From: Harmonia axyridis
Lineage: Eukaryota > Arthropoda > Insecta > Coleoptera > Coccinellidae
Direction: 5' to 3'
DNA: 64,000 bases
Assembly (NCBI RefSeq): GCF_914767665.1
Contig: NC_059507.1
Location: forward strand, 6,262,001 to 6,326,000
Positions within the stretch are counted from its first letter, which is position 1, and each line of letters begins with the position of its first letter. This document shows positions 44,126-56,841 of this stretch, one piece after another. Both the position numbers and the translations under genes were made by a program. The notes under the pieces were generated by a model. That model saw only the letters and a list, made by a program, of their open reading frames with translations, was not told the origin of the DNA and made no database searches.

Positions 44126-44836
44126 TTCTTCACTTGGGATTGTTTATTTGTTAGTAATGCGAATATTATTGTTATTGTGGGTCAAGTCATAGACCTAATA
44201 TTAGGTTCTATGGGTCAAGTCAAATCCTGATAAGAAGTTGGGTTGGGAAAGTAGTCAAGGTCAGAATCACAGAATAACATAATCAGTAAAAATTTACTGA
44301 TAATAGCTGATAATTTTTTTTTAATATCTGAAACGATCCGTTATATGTATAATTTACATAAGGCTTTCTGATTGAACCAGTCTACACAGTTCGACATAGA
44401 TTACAAATCTAGCTTATGAGCTATGAAGATCAGGGAACTGATGAAAAGTGAACTCTCTTCAGTTCACTGATGTCGATTATTTCAGTAGGACTATTCAGGG
44501 GACCATTTGCCATTACCCAAATCCAACCGTTCTACGGCAAATTCACCACAAGCCATAGAGATACGAGGTGTATAAGGCAGGGACCACTAAGTTGCAGTAC
44601 TGAAAATTCCATTTGTGATTCCGAATTTTTTTTTTCAGAGTAATAAAAATAAACTTTGTATTTTATTTCTCAGATAGTTTAGTAGCTTATCCAGTCAATG
44701 AATCCATTATATGATGATAAATAACGCGAATAATTGGGCGTTCCAGTGATTTCTAATGAACAATTGAATTCCCAAAAATCATCAACGCCAACATTAAATT
44801 CTGATTGGCAATAATCGATAACCTTGATTTTGTTGA
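44126..44836. promoter_or_regulatory. Shared upstream region of KICS2 and METTL26
   Basis: The two genes are divergent, with 0.7 kb between their first ATGs. A bidirectional promoter is a reasonable inference. No TATA box or initiator could be assigned with confidence. Confidence 0.4.
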
Positions 44837-45754
44837 ATGAAACACTACATTAAACCCAATAATTACAAGATTCGGTTATTTCAAGTTTTTCAAAATAATA
44901 TCATTACTGTTATCTCTATGCTCCGGCTTAGCTCAACCTCAATCTCTTTGAACGTCAACTGCAATATGAACTTTTTGAAACGGGCCCTCAGGCTAGTAAT
45001 TCCTGAAGAATCCCTTGGAATTAAAAAAACACCAATAACAGAAAAATTATCAGATTTGGCACAATCAAAAATGAGGTGAATACTTCTTTGATCACCTGAT
45101 GTTATCGAATACCTATTTTTCAAATATGTTTTTAGTTCTAGGAAAATGAACTACCCTTCGGCTGATAGAAATAAAATACATATTTTAGAGATATTAAAAA
45201 AGCATTTAAAAACTGATGGTCAAGGTAAAGTATTAGAACTAGCATCAGGCACTGGACAGCACTGTTCATACTTTGGAACACATTTCCCTAATTTAGAATT
45301 CCAACCCTCAGATATAGAATCCTCTCTTTTTGACAGCATAACAGCGTACGCCGATGATACTCCTACCAAAAATATAAGACACCCTGTCAAACTAGATGTG
45401 TCAGCAAGCAACATAGAAGATTGGAATTTGAATGAAATTTTCGATTATATTATTTGTGTTAATTTGATTCATGTGAGTCCTATAGAATGCTCTATAGGCT
45501 TATTTCGAAATGGTTCGAAAATAATGAAACCTGGTGGTTTAATAATAACATATGGGGCTTACGCTTATAAAGGTGTTATAGAACCCCAATCAAATATTGA
45601 TTTCGATAGGAGTATAAGAAGTCAACAACCAAATTGGGGTTTAAGAGATATTATAGACCTGGAAAAAATTGCACAGGAGTATGGAATTGTGCTAAAACAT
45701 AAATACGACATGCCATCCAATAACAAATGTTTGGTATGGGAGAAACAAAATTAA
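44837..45754 (+). CDS. METTL26-like methyltransferase (UPF0585/DUF938)
   Basis: Small predicted S-adenosylmethionine-dependent methyltransferase; substrate unknown. Two exons, 44837-45075 and 45142-45754, join in phase across a 66 bp intron. The canonical domain starts at NYPSADRNKIHIL and shows motif I (VLELASGTGQHCSYF), the following acidic turn (FQPSDIESSLFDSI), ICVNLIHVSP, a KPGGLIITYGAYA strand, and a signature end (DMPSNNKCLVWEK). This matches the human protein closely in order and length. Exon 1 adds a 55-81 residue N-terminal extension. From its second Met (44918) it begins MLRLSSTSISLNVNCNMNF and is basic and hydroxylated, like a mitochondrial targeting peptide. Human METTL26 lacks such an extension as I recall. 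Translation could also begin at the Met in exon 2 (45146). Confidence 0.9.
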
Positions 45755-46842
45755 ACAGAGCTGATGCTTGTGAAAAATAAACTAAAATGGGACTTGATTG
45801 TTTCAATTGATATTCCTCAGCTTTCCTCTGTATAGTGCTTAATTTACAAATTTTCCTCAACATTAAAATTATAAGATTTGAGGAGTTTGGTAATGCATAA
45901 GAGGCAAATAATTCTAAGGTCAGCCAACTAAAATATGTTAAAATTACTAAAGATTTTTGACTTATGTGTTTTAGTCTTTCTGCCATAGAGTTATTTCATT
46001 GTTCTATCAGATGATTTGAAAAATAATTGCACTGTTTAATTAACACACTGTGATTTATTTTTACAGTAGAAAATATCACTACAAATAAGCTTAAATTTGA
46101 ACATAAAGGTAACAATATCCACTTCAAAAATAATTTCGTCATCAAAGATAGATTGCAACTAAGAGATAAAAAAAATTTGTTGAACTCACATATAATAATA
46201 TCAGTCTTAAAACAACAAGGGAACAATAAACACTAGTAAGAGTAACAGGAATAAAATCTTCATTTGGTCAAAATTAAACGTTGTTTTCTACTTGAGATGA
46301 ATATTTGTAATGCAATTAAATCTATAAATAGTATGCGGAAAACTTATCAATACCCTTTAATATTATAAAATATTCCAGGTCCTCAAAAACAAATAAACGG
46401 AATGAAATAATATTCCACAATTATTGCACTGCACTGTATTTTTATTAAAATGTTCTCAAACTGATATGAAAAACATTCAAATAAATTTTTAACCCTAATA
46501 ATTGTATTTATAGTTTCAAAAGGGCAAACCTTTTCATCTCTTCCTACATGTAACTCGGGAAGAATCACTTTTTTACCTAAAATTACACATATATTGTGAC
46601 AGTAAACAAATCATTTTCGGGTTAATTATGATTTCAGACAGAATTATTTAAAAAAAAACACTCATTATATACCAGAATATTTCATAGAAACAAAACTTCG
46701 CTTGAAAATCACAATAACAATCTGAACTCAGATTAAAATCAACTTCAAAATCATATGATTGTGAGAAATATTCTCAAAGAAATATTATTCGTTAAAAATT
46801 TGAATTTTTTGCAACAATAGTCTCTAAAATCGTGAATGGGGA
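45755..46842. other. Intergenic; 3' regions of METTL26 and calpain
   Basis: The two genes are convergent. AT-rich, with no recognised coding segment. A short minus-strand frame with VILPELHVGRDEKVCPFE (about 46500-46570) has no matching splice partner and is treated as part of the calpain 3' region. Confidence 0.45.
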
Positions 46843-49800
46843 TTAACATATAGGTCTTGGAGAATGTAAACCAATAGTTTGACTGTCAAGCTCTGGGTTG
46901 TGACTTCTGCCTTCGGGACCCCAGTCATATAAGGTTGGTGAATTTGATGTTCGGTGAGTAAGTCTATGTGCAATAGAAAAACCTCCAACACCTTCTAATT
47001 GAGTTAGAACTATAATGACCTGAAAAAGATCATTTATTTTACAGGACAGTCACACAAAATTTAAAAGGACGGGATAAAAAAAGTACACAGTGGCAAGACA
47101 GCGAAGCTTATCTCATGCACCATATCTTGATGCGATCGTGTAATGCAGAGCGTTGACTCTAACATTAAAGAGAGAAAGATTGAGACTTCGGTCACGTAAC
47201 CATGACGAATAGAATACAGAAGTTTGAATTTCAACCAATGATAACGGGTGTTTTTTTTCGAGGTATATAACTTTAAGTTGGCATTACTGTTCAAGATGGC
47301 GACCGATTTAACAGCTGTCAAGTGATTTATTCTCAGTTTGGTTTGGCAATTCATCATGAATAGACTCACGCCTGAACAACGATTGCAAATAGTGCAATTT
47401 TATTTCGAAAATAATGGTTCTGTGCGGAATACGTATCGCGCACTACGTCCATTTTATTTTGTTTAGCGATGAAGCGCACTTCTGGTTGAATGTCTACGTC
47501 AACAAACAAAACTGCCGCATTTGGAGTGAAGCTAATCCTCAAGTGTATGTCGAAACACTGTTACATCCAGAAAAACTGACTGTTTGGTGCGCTTTATGGG
47601 CTGGTGGAATCATTGGTCCGTACTTCTTCAAAAACGATGATGGCCAGAACGTTACAGTCAATGGTGATCGGTATAGAGCCATGATTACTAACTTTTTCAT
47701 TCCTGAATTGAACAACAATGATGTCCAGGAGCTGTGGTTCCAACAAGACGGCGCGACATGTCACACAGCTCGTGCCACAATCGATTTATTGAAAGTCACG
47801 TTTGGTGACCGCCTAATTTCACGTTTTGGACCTGTGAATTGGCCTCCAAGATCTTGTGATTTAACACCGCTAGACTACTTTCTGTGGGGCTATGTAAAGT
47901 CATTGGTCTATGCGGATAAGCCACAAACCCTTGACCATTTGGAAGACAACATTCGCTGTGTTATTGCCGATAAACGGTCACAAATGTTGGAAAAAGTGAT
48001 CGAAAATTGGACTTCACATTCATGATTCAAAGTATTGTCCATCGCTAGGCACTACTTTCTCCCATCTTCCGGGCAGTGTACGAATCCCGAGTAGAAATGT
48101 TGGAAAAAGTCATCGAAAATTGGACGTCCAGATTGGACTACATCCGAGCCAGCCGCCACGGTCATATGCCAGAAATCAAATTTAAAATGTAATGCCACAA
48201 GATTATTTTGCGGATAAATAAAATTCATGTCAATCGATAATCCATCGTTGTTTTATTGCAATTTAAAGTTCTATAGCTCTAAAAAAAACACCCTTCAGAT
48301 AGTTCCTATGTTGCAGTTAATTTCTCTATCTCTCTTTCTGCTATCTACATATTTTTGATCATCCAGAGATAGTGGCTACTTTGATAATAATGAGCCATAC
48401 AAGTTTATTCTTGTTCCTAAATTATAACTTTCCAAAGTTTCTTTGTTGAAAAAAAACTTAGTTATTTTTAAAACCAATAAAAAACAATAACGTTATAGGA
48501 AATTTTGAACAAACCTATTCGTTCTACTTGGTTTAAAATGCTGATAATTATTACCTGTCTCGTCATGGGAGGTATAGAATCAATGGCTTCGAGTGATCCG
48601 CGAGTTGATACAACATTATAGCTCTCACAACAGTTGCATCTGACATGAAGCCATTTATTCTCATGCCTATTTTCCACCATCACTACTAATCCAGCCCAAC
48701 CTTTAGTGAGATAGTATGCTGTCATTCCATCCCTTCCATGATGTCGAGTTCCTTTATCCATTGTTAATGAAATAATAGTATCGGCTAAGAGGAATTCAGA
48801 AGGTGTTGTATGCTTGGCGAAAACCGGTTTTGAACTGTGTATTGAAAGAACATATCTGTAATGAAGATGAAGAAAAGTGAGCAACATTGTTAGTCTATGT
48901 TCAGCAGACTCAACAGCTGTCAGTATTCTATGAATTTTCTGCTGAATATAACATAACCTTCAAGAAGGACCCACAGATTACAGAACCTATTGCTGTCAAG
49001 AAAAGGAGCAACCCGTCCAGCAGAGAATACTAATGTTGCCAAACTGATACCTATAAGTAGCGGATCTACTTACGCTACCGATCTTTCTGCTGAACGAGCT
49101 CATTGTTACAACCTAGTAGTATTATTATTACAATAATTATGCCAGAATTCCTTACCTTGGAAAAGCATTGGGATCTACCAGTCCCGTGTTCCAATGGTTG
49201 AATGCCAAAGGTATAACAGAATACTTTCCTGGCTCCAGCATTTTGTTGCAACCAACAAACCCTCTCACCTGCCTCTTACTATGTTCCACCAAACTCCCGA
49301 TAGAATTCTCCGATGTTGCTTTGAAAATTCCCACACACAAGTCCAACTGAGAGCGTTGAGACTTCTCGCTTTTTCTCTGTCCCTCCTACGAAAAATGATA
49401 ATTAAATAAAGTTTATCATATTTTTCAGTGAATCCCCTTACTTGAAATAAAGTGAAATCAACCTCGGTAGGTTCGGAAATAGTCACAGATATACATGACA
49501 GGTATTGCTGAACTGCTATCGGTGGCAGAATGCCACTCAATCTAGTTTCCCTCCATGTTGGTCTAATCTTACATATATCTATTGAGTCAAAATATTTCAA
49601 CACATCTTCGAACGATATCCAGAAAGTACCATCTTCGGGTCCATCTGGCATCAATTGCAGTCTTAGCAAAGGCGTCCAGAAAGAGGAATTGTTAGACCAG
49701 TCTCCCTTCCATACAAAATGGCCTACAAAATAATTATTACATTCATAATAGAATAAGAGCTCGGGTATGCCACACTTATCTCATAGTATAAAAGCTGAAA

Positions 49801-52800
49801 GTTATCAGTTAGATCATCGCAGCTACCTGCTGATGATCTGACCAAAGAAACTTTCATCTTTTATTCTGTGACGTAAGTCCGGCATCCATGGGCTCTTAGA
49901 CTGTAAAAGCTCTACATACCCCATGGATTTCTCAATTTTAATAGTCGATATTCCTTTATGTCTACTACATCCAATAGTGAATATGCATGTCTCGTTCTTA
50001 GACCTTTACTATAAAATTCCTGTTCATCCACCCGCATATTTCCCCCACCACAAGATGCACCCATTAGGAATAAAGCCTCCCTCGATGAGAGCAATCTACA
50101 GAAGATGTTTGTTTGAATTTCAAGCTTGTTTTAACAAAATGGCAATTAAAGTGTGCTCTGTTTGCAAATGGCAGTCTTTGAATATTTTTTTCTCTATTTC
50201 AGTATCGTAATGAGTTCATTACAGTTAAAAAAACAGTGCTGTAATGAACTCATTACAGCATCGTTTTCAGTTATATTTTTCGTTTTGTGGTTGTCTATAC
50301 TGACTTCCAATCCTATCAATTTTCAACGAACGTCAATAATTGTCAAAATGATATAATTTGGATATAGTGAAATGATCTGCAACATTATTCGTAATTTCTC
50401 TTAATTCCTGTGGTGATAAATCGATTTCGTCAGACATAATTAACGAATTTAATGCGTAATTGTAAATTATTTCAAAATTCGAAACATACGATTCAAATTC
50501 ATATTCCGTAATCTGTCAATTTTCGTAACAGTCACACCAACTGCCAAGATACAATACAAATGTCACTAGGATGTGTAATCTGAATTTTTCATTGAATTTC
50601 GACAATATTTCACCAAACTTGACTGAAATACAGAAAATATCGTCTAATACTCGTTGTAGAAGGCCATTCCAACACTGATGCTTTCGAATTTCGCATTCGT
50701 GTGGTAATAGGAGCCCATTCTGCAACTTGTTTTAGAATACACTATTTTTTGTTGAGGTAATTCTTATAAATATAGATACCATTTGTTTTCTATTCATTAT
50801 GCTCTAAGTGAAAAATTTCAATTGATATTGTTTTGAACTACTCACTGTGCCCATATGAAATCAATATCCAATTCTTCATCAGACTTCATTGTAATTTGGA
50901 GTGGAATAGATTCGCAAGGAGCACCAGTTAAAGTTGCAAGACCTTCTATTGTTCTTCCGGATACTAGAGCTTCATAACAACCGTGAATTTTCGCAACAGC
51001 TTTCTCTATCAATGGTACCCACAGCTGTTTTCTCTTAGCCTAAAAATTATAATTTTTTTTTGGTTTAGATACATGATGATTTAAATGTATCTTAAATTTG
51101 AAACAGAACTAACCTGAGAGTACAACAAGTGACCTCTTTTGTCGCAAGGAAAGTAATCATCGACAAGTACAGTATTCCATCTTCCATCTTTACATAACCT
51201 AACTTGATATACACCTTGTGGACAAATATCTCTTGTTATGATTATAGCTCTCAATAATTCTTCTCTTTCTGCCAAAACTGTTAAAGCGCTCAAAAGCCAG
51301 CAGTTTCCAAGGATACCTTTAACAAATATAACCTTGTAATTCATCAATTACAGTAATTGCAACTATATTACCTTGTGAAATATCTGATATATGAGGTCTT
51401 CGGAACACAGTCCAAGATAAGTCGCTGTCTGGTCCATCATCTACAGTTATATCTTTCACTCTTTTCCACTTAACTACATGAGGTATGTTCGAGTCGGAAG
51501 GATAATAATATAAACTATAGTTGCCAGGTTTGAACGATTCATCTATGTAACTTTGCTTACGGGATCTATAAACAAATCATTGATTAGTACAGGATGATTC
51601 ACTGGTAACCTTAATTTTCTCGAAAACGGCCGAATATTTTGGGTTACCAAGATAAATAAATCACCCTATACATACTGCATACAATGATACAATTTTTTTC
51701 TATTTCATTACTAACCTGCAATAACGGACAATATAACTCCAGTGTTTATCTGCTATTTCCTCATCACTGAACCGATGAGGTTCCTCTGGTTTTGCTTCTA
51801 TGTCTTCGCGCATTTTCTGGCACATGTCACACATAATTTTAGACTTATTGTTCTCGAATGTACAATACTTACAACTCCAAGGTTTAAATTGGAGAGACAC
51901 TGGTCTTGGCGGTGCTGAAGATTTCAAAATAAAAAAAGTTTTATACTTTAACACTTTCATGCATAAATCAGTTTAATATAATGTATATTTGTGGCCTAAA
52001 ACTCATGTGTACACAATTTCAACCTTACGAATAACATTTCTATGAATTATTAAATTTTTTCTTATTCTTTCTGTACAATTTTCTCTGTCTTACTCACCAA
52101 TATCCTTGTCCGATTTCAGATTTATCTTTGCACTTTCCATATTCAAAACGGGAAGAGCTCCTATTCGATTAGAACTTTTTTTTTCTTGTAGGTGATTTGG
52201 TGATCCACCTCTGGATAATACAGTCTTTCTGGGTTCCTTACAAGCTGAACAATGAAGATAACTGAGAGGATTTTTCAGGGTGCACAGGGCGCAGGTCCAG
52301 AACTCCCCTTTCCTTAAAGTCATATCGTTGCTGACAGACATCGATTTGAGTTTCGATCCGCAACAAGCATCGCAACTCATTGATTTGACGCTATTTACCA
52401 AAGTGCATTTTTTGCAAGTCCATGTTTGCTCGTTGCTAGTACATTCACCTGAAATACTCTCTAAATATATGGTATTTCGTCATAAAAATGATATAAGTAC
52501 CAATTGGAAACTGGAAATCGTCATCCAAATCCTGATCAAGCGTTGCTATTGGTACTTTACCCATACCCTTCCAAGGAAATGATCTGAAAATACCGAAGCA
52601 TAAGTTCAACGAAACTACAAATAAATGCAGAAGAATTTTGCATCTGTACATACATTGCTGTACTGTCATCAGTAACAGTAATTGTACTCGGCTGACTGAC
52701 GGAAGGTTTGCTTCTTTGGTCTTTACATATTTCACACTGATCATTATCTAGACTATTATAAGAATAAGAACACATTTGGCAAGTCCACTTCCTTTCTTTC

Positions 52801-55312
52801 AGAGACCAATTTGTTGAAGTATTAGGTATACCCCTCTTAAGAGATAGCATACTGGAAAAATATCCTAATTACCACTGGGATTAAATAATTATATACCATT
52901 ATACTATCATCTAAATCGAATTTGGCATGGATAATTTTTTTTATCTTGTAATCTACATAGAATTCTAAAGTCAGAATGTAGGGTGCCCATTAATATCAGA
53001 TTTTGTCCACTTTCAGAAAATTGACTTTACAATCTTCAAGAAATGGATAAACAGGTATATAATTTGAAATAATAAACAGTAATGGAGATGAAATTTAAAA
53101 ATTAATTGCCGGTGAATAAACTTACATTTTATCGTGTTGTTCTGGGTCAAAATCTATTTTTTGTCCATTGCTCATTTTCTGGTTTTGATAAATGTGATTT
53201 TTCTTTTCAGGTTCTGAAATGCCAATGTAACTATATTGAGTGGGTGATGCATTGCATGATAATTTTCCAGATAAATCACTAGAACTTTTATTTAGATTAC
53301 AGCAGGCCTTGTCTGGCAGTAGTACTTCGGCTAAGGGAAAATTATGAGATCCTGAAAAAAAATAGTCAATGAAAAATAATAGTTGACCAAAATTCTGGTG
53401 AAATTGGAAAAAACTATGTGAATATTTGCTTACATCTATTGTAATTTAACTTAAAAAATATATGGTAAATCAATAACAATTTTATTCATTCATATTGTCA
53501 TAACTCCTAGAAATGAAATGATACAACTGCAATGAAAAGGAAGAGCCTAACTTATAATATTGCAGAAATTTTAATTATTTGCTTTTATTCATTGTTTACT
53601 TGAATACGATTAATATTCTTTATATAGTCAACACTGTTTACATTTAAATAATTAGTTTGATTTGAATCACTGATTGAAATTAAGTAATCGATTGATTGAT
53701 CATGGTTTAAATCAAATAGTTAACAGTACAGTAGCAGCTACTGTTCTATTTGAAAAAATCTCCAAAGGCCATCAACAAAAGTTTTATGCCAACAAGGAAT
53801 AGTTTTCAATTCAATTGTATGAATTATTTTAGGTGCCAGAGTGTGCAATTTATGTTGTGATAAAAAGAATTTACACAAATTGGAAATAAATTTTCTTTTT
53901 ATTTACCTTGGATATCAGTCATTGAAGTGCTAGACTTTGGAAACGAAAATCGTGTTAGTTCATTTCCTAAACTACGGCGATTTATGTTGAAATGAAAATT
54001 TTGAGAGGAACTTAATTCTGAAAACGACCTCCGATAGCTTGGGCTTTTTTCCATCATTAAGCCTGAGGTGTTTCTCAGGGTCTTATCATCAGTCCAATTA
54101 TCTACCTGTAATGAAACCATTTATGATAAATCTATCAACTCAAACCAACAGAGTAATTAGAACTCAGATTGTCTATTTTTGGCTTTTTCGCTCAGATTTA
54201 AGGATAAGTATTATTTCTTGATTTGAAAGATGAATAAAACAACCACTGATATTGCTATTAATTAAAGATTTTTTGATGTAGAAAGTAATATTTTTGTTTT
54301 GTATTCTGGCATTCTTTCCTATCCTATTGAAATAAAACATTGAAAGATCAGAAATACTTACTTTAATTATAACACTAGGGCTCATATTACTGTTAGGATC
54401 TGAATTATAAGGTGTTTCACAAGCTTCACACACTAAAATATCTGCATTGTTTAACAAGGTACATCTACTGCAAGTCCATGTTGACATTAGTCCTCCAGAT
54501 TTCAGAGGCCACTGATTCTGATTACATCTAGATTGATCGTTTATACCACTTGCTGTAGTCCTGATATTTTTGGGAATATCACCATCAATTGCAGAATCAC
54601 ATTTTTTCTTAACTACAGAACAACTATAACTCTGAACATTTGATAATGAAACAAACTTGCTTTTATTTTGTTGACACTGACATCCTTTAGGAAGAATATC
54701 ATATCTTTTATAAACACTAGAGTTCTGAGGATGTTCAACTGGTGTTAAAGAGCAATGTTTACATGGTGATTGTGTCATATTCATTTTTTCCAAGGCTGAG
54801 TCGCACAGTATACACAAATATGTAGAACATTTAAATATCACCTTGCATTTATTACACACAGAGTAATTCAAGTCCAACAAACTTTGTGATTTCCTTAGAG
54901 AAATACAAGGTTTTCTTTTAACATTTTTTATTGATGAACTTCTATTCAAAAGGAGCAGGGAATTAAGTACGGTATTTTTCACAAAAGTGGAACACTTCTT
55001 GTCTGATTGTTTTCTGAAAAATGTAAGGATGTGAGGTATGAATAATACCTAAGCTTTCATTTAGTATTACCCGTTGCTATTCCTCTGGATAAGTTTATCA
55101 CCTTTAGATGTAAACCTTTTAATAACAGTGAAATTTGAGGTTTCAATAAAATGTTTAGTCAATGTTGAAATATCCGGGCTGTGGTCAATAGTTTCTTTAT
55201 TTATATCAGTCTGTCTGAGTGCACCACATCTATTACATTTCAGTTTTTCTGTTGGATTAATGTAACTACAAGAGACACAATGCCATTGTAGCACTGAGGC
55301 AATTGCACCCAT
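46843..55312 (-). CDS. Calpain-D / small optic lobes (CAPN15-like)
   Basis: Atypical calpain protease with zinc fingers, needed for optic-lobe development in flies. Sixteen exons join in phase: 55071-55312, 54362-55013, 53907-54105, 53126-53351, 52654-52851, 52501-52583, 52098-52448, 51716-51914, 51372-51565, 51114-51316, 50846-51039, 49920-50095, 49442-49722, 49156-49385, 48555-48855, 46843-47019 (about 1301 residues). The N-terminal half has six RanBP2-type fingers (WHCVSCSYINP, TWTCSRCTLLN, KWTCQMCSYSY, TWTCKKCTLVN, FWTCALCTLKN, PWSCKYCTFEN). The CysPc domain has catalytic Cys787 (GNCWLL), His950 (RHAYSLLDV) and Asn970 (LRNPWG), so it should be active. The C-terminal SOL domain has GFVGCNKMLEPGKY and ends HSPRPIC. 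There are no EF hands. Introns carry a mariner copy and a dispersed repeat. It is divergent from HIPK. Confidence 0.95.
47244..48295 (+). mobile_element. Mariner-like element, internally deleted, copy 4
   Basis: Lies in the last intron of calpain, antisense to it. TA precedes the 5' end (47242-47243); the 3' flank reads CA, presumably a mutated TA. It has the same 5' leader, initiator region and transposase deletion junction as copies 1-3. Its frame is open from 47414 to 48025. It is about 120 bp longer than copies 1 and 2 because of a foreign insert with a 30 bp local duplication (47981-48010 and about 48095-48124). Confidence 0.9.
48011..48094 (-). other. Foreign mariner C-terminus inserted in copy 4
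   Basis: The inserted block, read on the minus strand, gives GIRTLPGRWEKVVPSDGQYF and a stop soon after. This is the standard C-terminal pattern of another mariner transposase lineage, in opposite orientation to the host copy. The bases that follow repeat the host transposase sequence present just before it. Confidence 0.7.
50196..50660. repeat. Short dispersed repeat with conserved 34-codon frame, copy B
   Basis: Homologous to 9534-10000, in the same orientation. It opens with inverted GTAATGAGTTCATTACAG and CTGTAATGAACTCATTACAG (50207-50260), and on the minus strand encodes the same 34-codon MSDEIDL frame (50333-50437) with a stop at the same place. It sits in the calpain intron between the exons that carry the catalytic Cys and the His/Asn. 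Confidence 0.6.
53352..53906. other. Calpain intron, no feature
   Basis: AT-rich intron between the third and fourth calpain exons; nothing recognised. Confidence 0.5.
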
Positions 55313-56500
55313 GACAAATTACACATTTCTGAAATAAGCTAAACCTTATGAATCAATTCTTCAGCTTTATTTATCACAACAGCTGATGCTGAAAATATTA
55401 AAATGGTATATTTCAAAAGATGCCATATTGACGTATTTTTCATTATTCTGCGCATGTTTGACGGTGGTAAATTGCTAAATACCCACCGATTATCAAAAAT
55501 TTCATGATTTTGATCTTTTTACAACTAAGGGGTTCTAATGCATTATATATCTTGGCACTTGAATGCTTTTTTAATGACTCAGTAAGATATTTATATTGCT
55601 AAATTCAAATTTTAAAGAAATTTAGTCTAATGGTTTTATTTCGATTCTTCCCATCATTATTTAAACTATTTGTAATTTTCACATGTATTCCAGAAATATT
55701 ATTTAAGCAGTTTATGATTATATAGAGTTAGTGCAACGTAGAAGCTATAACTTTATCGAAGGATCCTGTATAGCAGAGTAATGACATTTCATAATGAGTG
55801 TTGCAAATACTGTTCGTTTATCTGAAAATAGACTTGGAAAACTATTTCAAGTACAAGTCTCAATATCATCAGATCTGCATACTTCATAGTTGAAAATTAA
55901 GGACATTCATTGGATAATTTGAATGCACATCAAATAAAAATCTCATGTTATCGGATGTTGAAGACTTATATGAGTGTGCATTAATTTTCCCAAATGATCC
56001 AACCTGTTTAAACGGATGAAAATGAATGATTTATGTTAATGTTATACCCTGAACGTTATATTGATAGATAGAAACAACAAAAATGAGGAACGCACTGTGG
56101 GAATATTTATGAGATATGACTAATAAATCACATATATGCGAACTTTGCTTTGCTCATTTTTGTTGTTCAATACATGTAAAAACACTTTGAACGTTCAAAT
56201 GTAATTCATTCTTCGAAATTTTGTTTCCCATTGCGATAGTTGCGATACGCACCTCCAGGGGACGCGTTATATCTCCTTAACATTTTCATAAGTCGTCTAC
56301 TCTATGCCCTAATGTGGTCTGTGCATTGAACTAAGTTTTATTAATTCTATGGTTGTGGTTTTATTAATTCTATGAGTCTGTGCATATCTATGGTTTGTGC
56401 CCATAGACTCAAAATCACAATATTCTATGTCTATCCCCATAGATATGAAATAACAATATTCTATGTATATGGTTTAATCTATGGTCTGTATATTTCTAGA
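55313..56500. promoter_or_regulatory. Divergent upstream region of calpain and HIPK
   Basis: About 1.2-1.5 kb separates the calpain ATG from the first recognisable HIPK exon sequence. A locally repetitive patch at 56345-56480 has several copies of TTCTATG and CCATAGA motifs. No core promoter elements were assigned. Confidence 0.4.
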
Positions 56501-56841
56501 AATCTTTTTTGCAATACAGAAATCTGTATACAATATTACTATTGCCATCTAGCGGTGAAGTAAATAAATAAAACAAACTAAGTGAATGAGAACGAAATAC
56601 GTAGTTGAAATGAAAGTGGATGTGTGTGGACATGATGAAAGAAAACACAAAAACAGAAAAATCATGAAATTTTGATAACTAAAGTGATCCTCAAGTGTAT
56701 ATAAAATGTGTATAAATGTGGATGAGTGATAAATTTGTGTGTAGTGGTTGAAAGAGACTTAACTGTAATTTGTAAACAAGGATTTAGAACATTCGTGGAA
56801 CCAAAATGGCTGATTAATGTACTCTTTGTCCGTATGCCAGT

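Noticed and set aside
46383..46568. Minus-strand frame with VILPELHVGRDEKVCPFE as a further calpain exon
   Set aside because: Calpain already ends at a natural C-terminus (HSPRPIC, stop at 46843). No splice link to this segment.
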